Below, one piece after another: positions 8,768 through 17,700 of a stretch of 64,000 bases of DNA. The stretch covers positions 1-64,000 of the forward strand of contig NZ_JADEWC010000007.1 of the NCBI RefSeq assembly GCF_015207825.1, written 5' to 3'. This DNA comes from Cyanobacterium stanieri LEGE 03274 (GTDB taxonomy: Bacteria; Cyanobacteriota; Cyanobacteriia; Cyanobacteriales; Cyanobacteriaceae). Position numbers and translations under genes: made by a program. Under the pieces are notes generated by a model. That model was not told the DNA's origin, did not search any database, and saw only the letters and a program-made list of their open reading frames with translations. The stretch's first letter is position 1; the number at the start of each line of letters is the position of its first letter.

Positions 8768-9103
8768 TTAATTATCGTTGTCGTCATCGTCAGTAATAAT
8801 TTCAATGGTGCGAGGTTGGGTAGATGATGAGTCCTGAGAATTGGTATTCTTTTGTTGTTTTTCTTTGGCTTGTTGAATGGTTTCATCAACAAATTTTCTA
8901 GCTTCTTCGGTGGTAATTTTCCCTTTACTTACCATGTCATCGGCTATTTTTTGTAATTCTTGGGGAAAGTTGGGATTATTAATTATTTTATCGGTTTGTT
9001 GTTTCAATTCTTGAAGGGTATCTCCTGCTTTTTCGGCGGCATATCCTGCGATACCGATGCCTAAATAAAGGGCTTTTTGGAATATATTTTCTGATTCGGC
9101 CAT
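8768..9103 (-). CDS. phasin-like helical protein
   Basis: A 111-residue protein. An N-terminal segment with small residues (ALYLGIGIAGYAAEKAGDTL) is followed by a helical region with DDMVSKGKITTEEARKFVDE, and the tail ends in an extremely acidic DDDDNDN stretch. The ITTEEARKF pattern is seen in phasin / polyhydroxyalkanoate granule-associated and similar small stress proteins, so I read it as phasin-like. No PHA synthase gene is nearby to support a granule role. The start is the ATG at 9103. Confidence 0.55.
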   Translation of the reverse strand: MAESENIFQKALYLGIGIAGYAAEKAGDTLQELKQQTDKIINNPNFPQELQKIADDMVSKGKITTEEARKFVDETIQQAKEKQQKNTNSQDSSSTQPRTIEIITDDDDNDN

Positions 9104-9240
9104 AGGTTTTTATATCTCCAATCTTTGATGGTTCTTTCTTTTATTGTAAGGGTAAATCAAAAAAACAATGGCAAAGGTTACCTTGATTAGCTAAAATGAG
9201 CAAACATAACTATTTCGCCCCGATTTAATTTTATAAAGCC

Positions 9241-10908
9241 TTGAATTCTATTCCTCGTTTTCCCGATCATTTTGATGTTATCATTGTAGGCTCGGGGGCT
9301 GCTGGTTTATATGCGGCCTTAAAACTCCCTACAACTTTACGCATTGGTTTAATCACTAAGGATAAGTTAAAAAAGGGTGCTAGTGATTGGGCGCAAGGGG
9401 GTATTGCTGCTGCGATCGCCCCTAATGATTCACCTGTACTACATTTAGAGGATACTTTAAAGGCTGGGGCGGGACTGTGCGATCGCACTGCGGTAAAATA
9501 TTTAGTGGAAAATGCGGTAACCTCTATTCGCTCGTTATTAGAAATGGGAGTAGAATTTGATCGTCACAATGATCAATTAGCCATGACATTGGAGGCGGCC
9601 CATTCTTTTCCTCGGGTACTCCATGCGGCAGATACCACAGGTAGGGCAATCGTATCCATTTTAAGGCAAAGAGCCATGGAAAGTGAAAATATTTCCGTTT
9701 ATGAACAAGCCTACGCCCTAGATTTATGGTTAGACGAAGAAAAGGAAAAGTGTCAGGGCCTTTGTTTATTACATAAAAACAAAATTAGTTGGTTGGGGGC
9801 AAAAGCCGTTATTCTTGCCACGGGAGGCGGGGGGCAAGTCTTCGCTCAAACCACTAACCCCAAGGTAAGCACGGGGGATGGAGTCGCCTTGGCATGGCGT
9901 AGCGGTGCGCTGTTGCGCAACTTAGAATTTGTGCAGTTTCATCCTACGGCTTTAAAAAAGGAAAATGCTCCCCGTTTTCTCATCAGTGAGGCTGTGAGGG
10001 GGGAAGGAGCGCACCTAATTGATAGGGAGGGCAAAAGATTTACTTTCGATTATCATCCTAAGGGGGAATTGGCCCCCCGTGATGTGGTTAGTCGTGCTAT
10101 TTATAATCATTTACACAAAATTAGTCCTAATCCAGCGTTAGATAATGTTTTTCTCGATTTACGCCCGATTCCTCGCCCTCGCTTAGAGTATCGTTTTCCC
10201 AACATCATTAAAAGGTGTCAAGATTGGGGCATTGATGTATTTTCCGAGCCGATTCCCGTTTCCCCTGCCGCCCATTATTGGATGGGGGGAATTGCGGTGG
10301 ATTTACATAATAAAACTTCCATTGAGGGTTTATACGCCATCGGTGAAACTGCTAACACGGGGGTACATGGGGCAAATCGTTTGGCGAGTAATTCTCTTTT
10401 AGAGTGTTTAGTGTTTGGGGAAACTCTCAAGGATTTGGATGTGGGGGCAACGGTTTATCCTTCTTTAGATGGCCATATTCATCCTTTACAGGGTGATGGT
10501 TGGCAGGATGAAATGACGGTAATTAATAAAATTCGTAAGGAATTACCTCTTTTAGTTTGGGAGGTGGCGGGGATTTGTCGTCGTCATGATATGTTACAAG
10601 GGGCGATCGCCCTTATCCAACAATGGCAAAATGAAATAGATGGTCTAAAAATAGGTCAATTTCTCAAAAACCTTAAGCCAAAAAACTCCTATAACTTAGA
10701 ATCTCCCATAGTAGAGCAACAATTAAAACTCAGTGCCGAAACCCTCAACCTCTTAGAAATAGGTTATCTCATTGTCCAATCTGCCCTATTTCGCACCGAA
10801 AGCCGAGGGGGGCATTATCGCCTTGACTATCCAGAAACCCAAGAAAAGTGGGAATGTCACACCCTCATCAAACACCATAACTGGTGGTCAGAAAATGTGA
10901 TTTTCTAG
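9241..10908 (+). CDS. nadB: L-aspartate oxidase
   Basis: FAD flavoprotein of the succinate dehydrogenase/fumarate reductase family, 555 residues. It oxidises L-aspartate to iminoaspartate, the first step of NAD synthesis. The FAD-binding motif VIIVGSGAAGLYAAL is near residue 13. SDWAQGGIAAA, the HAADTTGRAI block, QFHPTAL, and GETANTGVHGANRLASNSLLE near residue 370 are all diagnostic. The only start upstream of the Rossmann motif in this frame is TTG at 9241; no in-frame ATG precedes it and no clear Shine-Dalgarno is visible. A HIP1 site encodes AIAP inside the FAD domain. It is monocistronic, and its 3' end is followed by repeat copy B. Confidence 0.92.
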   Translation: MNSIPRFPDHFDVIIVGSGAAGLYAALKLPTTLRIGLITKDKLKKGASDWAQGGIAAAIAPNDSPVLHLEDTLKAGAGLCDRTAVKYLVENAVTSIRSLLEMGVEFDRHNDQLAMTLEAAHSFPRVLHAADTTGRAIVSILRQRAMESENISVYEQAYALDLWLDEEKEKCQGLCLLHKNKISWLGAKAVILATGGGGQVFAQTTNPKVSTGDGVALAWRSGALLRNLEFVQFHPTALKKENAPRFLISEAVRGEGAHLIDREGKRFTFDYHPKGELAPRDVVSRAIYNHLHKISPNPALDNVFLDLRPIPRPRLEYRFPNIIKRCQDWGIDVFSEPIPVSPAAHYWMGGIAVDLHNKTSIEGLYAIGETANTGVHGANRLASNSLLECLVFGETLKDLDVGATVYPSLDGHIHPLQGDGWQDEMTVINKIRKELPLLVWEVAGICRRHDMLQGAIALIQQWQNEIDGLKIGQFLKNLKPKNSYNLESPIVEQQLKLSAETLNLLEIGYLIVQSALFRTESRGGHYRLDYPETQEKWECHTLIKHHNWWSENVIF

Positions 10909-10919
10909 TTCGCACTTGC

Positions 10920-11008
10920 CCCACCGTGTAGTTCATTACACGGCTAATAATTTATCGTTCAATAAATTGAACTAAGGTATATTTTGATTCACTGATTTAG
11001 TATCAGAA
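10920..11008 (-). repeat. paired-hairpin dispersed repeat, copy B with compensated stem
   Basis: Inverted copy lying between the convergent nadB and LTXXQ genes. The stem at 10924-10943 has CCGTGTA and TACACGG arms instead of the usual CCTTGTA and TACAAGG. Both sides of one base pair have changed together. The partner hairpin GTTCAAT-AA-ATTGAAC is at 10957-10972, with AAGGTATATTTTGATTCACTG beyond it as in other copies. The paired change argues for selection or a shared origin acting on a folded form. Confidence 0.8.
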
Positions 11009-11016
11009 GTTAAAAC

Positions 11017-11526
11017 TTACCGATTGGGGCGGTTACTTGACCTTCTTTGGTTCATGATTTGACTTAGTTCTTCCCTTTGTGCGGGGGTGAGAACTTCGCG
11101 CATTTCTAACATGGTTTCAAAACCTAGTTCCCGCATTTGTTGAGTAAGGTTAGAGATGGTTTGATTTTTGGCTCGAATGGCTTCGGTGGATTCGTTGTTG
11201 TTCATCATGGTTCTAAGTTCTTGACGTTCGGTGCGAATCTCTTGTCGAAGGTTCGTCATGCGTGGTTCGTATCTATTTTTGATTTCTAACATTTGTTGTT
11301 GTTGCTCGGGGGTGAGGTTTAGTTGTTGGATAAGACGACTTTGACCTTCTTTTTTAGCTCCCCATCTTTTGTTTTCCTCTTTCCCTTGGGCTAGTTCTAT
11401 GGTTTCGTTAAGGGTGTTTTCAAGGCTGATGATGTCTGCATCAAGGGCGATCGCCCTTGCACCCCCTGTGAAGGTTAGAAGCATCGTTAGGGCGAATAAA
11501 TGGCGAATATTGTTCTTCATAATCAT
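11017..11526 (-). CDS. LTXXQ-motif periplasmic protein (Spy/CpxP-like)
   Basis: A 169-residue exported protein. A Sec signal peptide covers residues 1 to about 27 (LFALTMLLTFTGGARA). The mature part is an all-helical Spy/CpxP-type domain with the two family motifs LTPEQQQQM near residue 71 and LTPAQREEL near residue 150, joined by very Arg/Glu-rich helices. The mature chain has no His and no Cys, so a CnrX-like metal site is unlikely; a CpxP/Spy-like chaperone or envelope sensor fits better. It is the third gene after the ECF sigma and anti-sigma genes, 43 bp downstream of the latter. Confidence 0.82.
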   Translation of the reverse strand: MIMKNNIRHLFALTMLLTFTGGARAIALDADIISLENTLNETIELAQGKEENKRWGAKKEGQSRLIQQLNLTPEQQQQMLEIKNRYEPRMTNLRQEIRTERQELRTMMNNNESTEAIRAKNQTISNLTQQMRELGFETMLEMREVLTPAQREELSQIMNQRRSSNRPNR

Positions 11527-11569
11527 TTTTTACCTCATTGGTGGTGTAATCTGATTGGTATGTTACGTT

Positions 11570-11938
11570 TTAAAATTCGTTACCAAAGGTAACGTACTCA
11601 GAATCAGGATTAGCCTCTTGATTCTGATCCATTGCTGAATAAGACCAAACCTCAAAGATAAAGTCTTCTAGTTCAGTTACTTCTTGTGCTAGTTGGGGAG
11701 TAAATTTTTGAGATGTGGATGTTCCCCAAAAAATTAGTAATCCCGTGATTAAGCCCGTGGGAATAACCCAAAATAGGGCAGATTTCTTTTGATGATGGGA
11801 TCTTTTTTCTTGGCGGATTTCCTGAAATAATCGCTCTTCATGGTTGGAACATTGAGAAGGTGTTGAGGGACAATAGTTTTTAAGAAAGTCCACAAGCTCT
11901 TCATCATCGGAAGAATGGTTATTAAAAAATTCAGTCAT
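11570..11938 (-). CDS. single-pass anti-sigma factor
   Basis: A 122-residue protein. The cytoplasmic N-terminal half of about 50 residues has a CPSTPSQCSNHEERLF segment, followed by one membrane helix at about residues 53-72 (ALFWVIPTGLITGLLIFWG) and a periplasmic acidic tail. The start codon overlaps the ECF sigma stop by 4 bp (ATGA-type coupling). That pairing, the topology and the downstream periplasmic LTXXQ gene are the basis for the anti-sigma call; the sequence itself is too divergent to match a named family by eye. The zinc-binding HxxxCxxC of ZAS anti-sigmas is not intact. Confidence 0.75.
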   Translation of the reverse strand: MTEFFNNHSSDDEELVDFLKNYCPSTPSQCSNHEERLFQEIRQEKRSHHQKKSALFWVIPTGLITGLLIFWGTSTSQKFTPQLAQEVTELEDFIFEVWSYSAMDQNQEANPDSEYVTFGNEF

Positions 11939-12504
11939 ATTTTCACTCCCTGATGTTCTAAAAATTTACGCATGGCTTTACGAGCATTAAACAATCTTGA
12001 TTTTACCGTACCCAAAGGAATCGATAATATCTCAGCGATTTCTTTTTGGGGTAAGTCCTCTAAGTCGTGTAATACTAAAACCACACGATGATCCATTTTG
12101 AGACTTTCTAACCCTTGTTGTACTATTTCTTGATAGTGGATGTGCAGCAATTCTCCTTGGTCTGAGATAATTTCTGGGGCATATTGATAAAGAGTTTTTT
12201 TGTCTCTACGGATTCTGGCGAGTTGTCGGCGGCGATCGCAAGCAACATTCCAACAAATGCGGTATAACCAAGTAGAAAAATAATTCGACTCCCTTAGTTT
12301 TGGTAGGGCTTTCCACGCCTTGAAAAAAACCTCTTGGGTTAAATCATCGAGTATTTCTTGACCGCACAGTTTGAACAGGGTTGCCCTAACTTTATGTCGG
12401 TAACGTTGATAAATGAGACGAAAAGAATTCTCGTCCCCCATTTGACACCTCTGAATTAATTCAGAATCGGTGATTTTGGTATGATCATCCGCTAACACTG
12501 TCAT
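11935..12504 (-). CDS. ECF-type RNA polymerase sigma factor
   Basis: A 189-residue group 4 sigma factor with only regions 2 and 4. Region 2 (about residues 20-95) carries FRLIYQRYRHKV, the core-binding DDLTQEVFFKAWKAL and the -10 contact area STWLYRICWNVACDRRR. Region 4 (about 125-180) carries LEDLPQKEIAEIL and a helix-turn-helix, IPLGTVKSRLFNARK. It heads the operon with its anti-sigma and LTXXQ genes. From memory, Synechocystis SigH has a comparable neighbourhood, but I could not check orthology. ECF operons are usually self-activated; no promoter could be assigned with confidence here. Confidence 0.9.
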   Translation of the reverse strand: MTVLADDHTKITDSELIQRCQMGDENSFRLIYQRYRHKVRATLFKLCGQEILDDLTQEVFFKAWKALPKLRESNYFSTWLYRICWNVACDRRRQLARIRRDKKTLYQYAPEIISDQGELLHIHYQEIVQQGLESLKMDHRVVLVLHDLEDLPQKEIAEILSIPLGTVKSRLFNARKAMRKFLEHQGVKI

Positions 12505-12702
12505 AAATTTTTGTTTTTTAATTGACTCACCATTTTAGACACAAGGGTTTTAAAAAAGGTTCAAGAAATAATTGACAATTTATAATGGACAATTAAAAAT
12601 AAAAATCGGAAATATTAACCATGGGCAACGGTTACTATTCTAATTCTATCAATCTTCTCCAAGCCCATATCCCTTAGTATGTAATAAAAAAAATAATTTA
12701 TC

Positions 12703-14394
12703 ATGATATTTGCCACTAGAAGAATTACAGCCCTTGCCCTAAGTGCGATCGCAACTTTAACCACCACTGGTATTGCAGAAATGGTAAGCAAACAAGAGGC
12801 GATCGCCCGTAACATTTCATTCATCTATAACCCCTTAAGCCTTACCCTAAAAGTAGAATCCCTAGAACTATTCGCCGAAACAGGAGAAGTAAACCGTAAC
12901 CTACAAACCTATCTCAACTTAGCAGGGGTAGATGAACAACAAAAACAACTATTCAGAGAAGCCCTCACAACCCCCGTAACAGTAGATCCCGTCTTGCTTT
13001 CGCGCTCCCTCAACACCGAAGAAGCCGAAAGATTACTAAGCTACTTCGGTAGCGTCATCAACGTCAAAGGAGGAAGTAACGGCAAATATCTCATCCGTGG
13101 AGCATTAATCACATCCGCCCTACAACCCGAAGGCTTAAAACTCATTAACATCCTCAGAAACCTCGCCGTAGATGTAGAAATCGACATTCAGCGCATCCTA
13201 CGCTACACCCAACAAGTAGAAACCGTCCTCGAAGGCAGTGCCATTTATGAACAAGAAGTCATTCGACAAGCAGAAATTCAAAGTCGTCAATCATTAGGAA
13301 TCAACTACAACAACCTTCCCGATATTCGTAAACAGGGAAACACCCCCTTCGCTCAAGAAACCATCACCCTAGAAGACGAATCCCGCAATAGAAGCTATTA
13401 TGCCGAAATATATTACCCCACCCAAACAGTCGAAAATACCCCCGTAGTGGTCATTTCCCATGGTCTTAGCTCTCGTCCCGAAGACTTCCAGGCCAGAGCA
13501 GAGCATCTAGCCTCCTACGGCTACTTTGTAATTATGCCCCAACACATCGGCAGTGACATTCAACAAACAGAAGATTTTATCAAAGGATACACAGGAGAAT
13601 TATTTGTTAGGGAAGAATTTATTGATCGCCCCCTCGACATTACCCACACCCTTGATGAACTAGAACTTTTAAATCAAACTAGGTGGCGGGGTAACTTAGA
13701 TTTAGAAAATGTTGGCATTTTTGGTCATTCCTTTGGTGGTTATACTGCCCTAACTGTGGGGGGTGCAACCTTGGATTGGCCAAGACTGAGGGAACGTTGT
13801 AGCCTAGATGTAGGTAATCTTAATACCGCTCTGATTTTACAATGTAGAGCCTTACAACTGCCCCAAGAAGACTATCAATTTAGAGATGAGAGGATAAAAG
13901 CTGTTTTTGCCATGAATCCCGTCAATGGAGGTATTTTAGGGCCAAAGGGATTGAATAATTTAGATACACCTTTATTCATTGCGGCAGGAAGTTACGATCC
14001 CGCCACCCCTTTTGTGTTTGAATTAGCCCAAACCCATCCTCTCTTAGACATCAATAATGTTTATTTACAACTACAAGAAGGACAAGCCCACGTTGATTTT
14101 TCTCAACTAGATGCGGGTATCAGTGATTTATTAAACACTGTTACTAATTTAACTCTGCCTTCCCCTGTGCTTTTAAATGAATATACCCATTCGATGATGT
14201 TGGCGTTTTTCGAGGTACACATAAGAGATAATGATAATTATGCTCCTTATCTTGAGGCTGGATATGCACAATATTTAAGTCAAGGGCAAGAGTTTAAAAC
14301 CTATTTGGTGGATGAAGAATCTATTCCTGCATTAAGGGAAGTTTATCGACGATTTGTTGATAATAATTTTGACATTATTTTTAGTAATGATTAA
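12703..14394 (+). CDS. exported alpha/beta hydrolase with DUF1400 N-terminal domain
   Basis: A 563-residue protein with an N-terminal signal peptide (ALALSAIATLTTTGIA). An alpha-helical DUF1400-type domain follows at about residues 35-165 (LSLTLKVESLELFAETGEV). After it comes an alpha/beta hydrolase of the PAF-acetylhydrolase/dienelactone hydrolase type. The oxyanion segment is VVVISHGLSSRPEDF, the nucleophile elbow GIFGHSFGGYTAL (Ser) lies near residue 347, and a candidate acid/His pair lies in the last third (GQAHVDF). It probably acts on a lipid or ester in the periplasm. The start ATG at 12703 gives a normal signal peptide. It ends 2 bp before a TCTGAGTT..GGGAT repeat. Confidence 0.8.
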   Translation: MIFATRRITALALSAIATLTTTGIAEMVSKQEAIARNISFIYNPLSLTLKVESLELFAETGEVNRNLQTYLNLAGVDEQQKQLFREALTTPVTVDPVLLSRSLNTEEAERLLSYFGSVINVKGGSNGKYLIRGALITSALQPEGLKLINILRNLAVDVEIDIQRILRYTQQVETVLEGSAIYEQEVIRQAEIQSRQSLGINYNNLPDIRKQGNTPFAQETITLEDESRNRSYYAEIYYPTQTVENTPVVVISHGLSSRPEDFQARAEHLASYGYFVIMPQHIGSDIQQTEDFIKGYTGELFVREEFIDRPLDITHTLDELELLNQTRWRGNLDLENVGIFGHSFGGYTALTVGGATLDWPRLRERCSLDVGNLNTALILQCRALQLPQEDYQFRDERIKAVFAMNPVNGGILGPKGLNNLDTPLFIAAGSYDPATPFVFELAQTHPLLDINNVYLQLQEGQAHVDFSQLDAGISDLLNTVTNLTLPSPVLLNEYTHSMMLAFFEVHIRDNDNYAPYLEAGYAQYLSQGQEFKTYLVDEESIPALREVYRRFVDNNFDIIFSND

Positions 14395-14742
14395 TCTGAG
14401 TTAGGGATCAAATTTATAGTCTTGTAAAAAAGGTGTCAGGTATCGGGTATAAGGTGTCAGGTTAAGAAGTTGACAAAAACTATATGTCAATAGAGTTAGG
14501 AATAACATTTTTAGCTTTTTAAAGGTGTGAAGAATTCACCATGGACAATGGACAAATTATGACCTAGTACCTAATACAAAATTCGATTTTGAAAATATAT
14601 CATTATTTGCCTTGCAATAAATTACAAGGCTAACAGTTTATCGTTCAATAAATTGAACTAAGGTATATGTTGATTTACGAATTTAATATAAACTATTCTC
14701 ACTCCCATCCCCCCTACTCCTCATCTCCCATACTCACAACTA
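14395..14742. other. intergenic region made almost entirely of repeats
   Basis: This gap between two convergent genes is a stack of dispersed elements. From left: TCTGAGTTAGGGAT...TATAGTCTTGTAA at 14395-14427 (matched at 41629-41663), GGTGTCAGG-type repeats at 14431-14463, a CACCATGGACAATGGACAA run at 14538-14556, the paired-hairpin repeat, and a CT-rich segment at 14700-14735. I see no gene. The HK stop codon itself lies inside the next motif (TTATCCCGAATTGAGGTTA, 14743-14761). Confidence 0.6.
14561..14700 (-). repeat. paired-hairpin dispersed repeat, copy C
   Basis: Full-length inverted copy. The CCTTGCAAT...ATTACAAGG stem is at 14609-14630 and GTTCAAT-AA-ATTGAAC at 14643-14658. The flanks from GACCTAGTACC to TTAATATAAACTATTC match copy A at 5222-5361 in reverse complement. 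It lies between the 3' ends of two convergent genes, unlike copy A, which lies between two divergent starts. Confidence 0.85.
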
Positions 14743-17700
14743 TTATCCCGAATTGAGGTTATGATTAAGTGCTTTTTGAAGGGCTTCTATACGTAGAGGT
14801 TTAGAAATGTAGTCATTCATTCCTGCATCAAAGCAAACTTGATTATCACCCTCTAGGGCGTTGGCGGTGAGAGCGATAATGTAGGGTTGAGGTAGGTTGT
14901 GGCGACTGCGTATCATTTTGGTGGCCGTTAAACCATCCATTTCGGGCATTTGTACATCCATGAGAATCACATCATAGGGAGTATCTTCTATTTTTTCTAA
15001 TACTTCCACTCCGTTTTTAGCTACATCGGCTTGATAACCAAGTTTCTTGAGGGTGAGGAGGGCGACTTTTTGATTAACTAAGTTATCTTCGGCTAATAAA
15101 ATTTTTAAGGGGGGTGCATCCATGGGGGCGGGGGAATTCTCTTGGTTATGGAGACGGGATGAAGGAGCATTGATGGGGATTTCGGCAAAAATAGTAAAGT
15201 AAAAGGTAGCCCCTTGGGATTCTTCTATGGTGCGCTGGGGTTGCCATTGTGGGGGGGGATTTCCTGCTATTCTGCCATGGCTTTGAGCCCAAATTTGTCC
15301 TCCCATAAGTTGTACCAGATTTTTACTGATGCTTAATCCTAATCCTGTGCCTCCGTAGCGTCGGCTTATGGAGTTGTCGGCTTGGGTAAAGGGTTGGAAT
15401 AGTTGGTAAATGCGATCGCCCTTAATACCAATACCTGTATCCTCAATGGAGAAAAGAATCTCATCATGATTGTCGGTAATTTTTTGATGATTAAGGGAAA
15501 AGGAAACCTGTCCTTTTTCGGTAAACTTAATGGCATTACCAATCAAATTAAGTAAAATCTGTCGTAAACGGGAAGAATCACCATAAATAAAAGGGGGTAA
15601 ATCTTCAGGAATATGATACACAAAACGAATACCCTTATCTTGTAACTGTTGCTCAAACAATTTAGCAATGGATTTAATGACATTAGCTAAACTAAAAATC
15701 TCTTTATTTAAAGTAAAATTACCCGATTCAATTTTAGAAAAATCAAGAATATCATTAATGATAGTTAATAGGGTTTCTCCACTATCACGGATGGTGTGGA
15801 CAAAGTCTAATTGTTGCTCCGATAAGGGAGTATCTTCTAGTAATTTTATCATGCCAATTACCCCATTCATTGGAGTACGAATTTCATGGCTCATATTGGC
15901 TAAAAACTCACTTTTTGTTCTGGTGGCTTTTTCTGCTTTTTCCTTGGCTTTTTTCAGGGAAATTTCTGCTCTTTTACGGGTAGTTATATCAATTAAAAAG
16001 CCTTCCCATAATATATTTCCATTACTTTGTTTTTCGGGTAATGAACAGGCTTCATACCATTGCCATTCTTCCGTATCAATATCTTTTTTAATCCTAAATT
16101 CCGCATAGAAAGGAGTTAAAAACTGTGCTGATTGAACAATTTTTTGTCTAATGGAAATAATATCATCGGGGAAAACTCTTTCCCATAAAAATAAACTAGA
16201 TTTTAATAATTTATCGGGTTCAATACCGCAAATTTGTTGACATTTTGGACTCACATAAATAAACTTATCTTTCCCTTCAGGAGTTAATAAATATTGATAA
16301 ATAATCCCAGGCACATTCTCACTCAAACGACGAAATCGCAACTCACTTTTACGCAACTTTTGCTCGGCATTTTTTTGCTTACTTATATCCCTAATCAACC
16401 CATCCCAAATAATGTCTCCATTGGGCATTTTTTCGGGTGCTGCGGTGGCTTGAACCCATTTTATGACGTGATTGGACAAAATGATGCGATGCTCTGAATT
16501 AAAGGGCTTAAGGTTTTGGGCTGACTCATTGACAGCGGTGATGAGGGAGGGTAAATCATCGGGGTGAACTTTTTGCCAAAGGATGGCACTATCTTGGAGG
16601 ATGTCTTCTGGTTCGAGGTGATAAATTTCCCTTGATTTGGGGCTAATATAGGTAAAACGATCATTGCCTTCTTTATCAATGATGTATTGATACACGATGC
16701 CAGGTACATTACGGGTGAGGCGACGAAATCTGGTGTTGCTTTCTTCTAGGGCTTTTTCTATTTTTTTACGATCGCTTATATCAAAGGACATACCACATAA
16801 ATGATTATAAACTCCTTCTTCATTAGGGATCAAAAAATTAGTCACTAGCAGGGTTTTAACTTGATTGTTAATGGTAAATTCCTCTTCAAAAACCATCGGT
16901 TGCCCTGTTTCATATACAGTGCGATCGCACTTACGAATCATTTGAGCTTCTTGGGGAGAAAAAAGTTCCTCATAAGTCTTACCCACCACCTCAGCAGGTT
17001 TTTTCTCGAGGGTATTAGCAAAAGAATCATTAACAATTAAAATACGCCCATCCAAATCATTAACACATATTTCCAGGGGGGCATTATTTAAAATAGAAGC
17101 CAATCTTTTTTGGGAAGCCTGTAACTCCAACTCCTTCTGTTTCAACTGCGTAATATCCCTACCTACAGATTGAATTTCCACTAGATTTCCCTGTTGATCA
17201 AAAATACCTTGATTAATCCATTGCGTCCACCCCTGCCCTCCATTTTCTTGATAATTATGTTTTTCCGTGACAAAAGTAGGATTCTCAGGGCTTAAATTAT
17301 TAATTTGCTCAAGGATTTCTGGCAAATCATCAGGATTGGCCAAATCAGCCCACGACTTACCCTGTATCTGTGCTAAAGTACATCCTAAAGCATCACACAA
17401 AGCAGGATTAGCAAAAATGATTGTCGTATCAGCCAAAGAGCGCAAGACAAAATCACTTTGAGTTTTAATCACTTGCTCATACATTTTTTGATACTCATTC
17501 AGGGCTTTTTCTTTTTGGGCAAAAGAGACTTGTAGCTGTTGTGCCATTTTCATGAAGCAAGAATATAGAATATCAAGCTCTTTAATTTTGCTCGGTTGAT
17601 AATTAATAATTTCCCCTTGCCAGTTACCTTGGGCAATTTCGGTGGTTGATTTACTTAATTGTCGAATGGGTTTGGCTATTTTTTTTGCCACAAACCAACC

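Noticed and set aside
8768-9103. A polyhydroxyalkanoate granule locus
   Set aside because: Only a phasin-like helical protein is present; no PHA synthase or reductase gene is in the window.
12615-12824. A 69-codon minus-strand frame at the hydrolase start
   Set aside because: It is antisense to the signal peptide of the hydrolase; no homologous look or ribosome-binding site.
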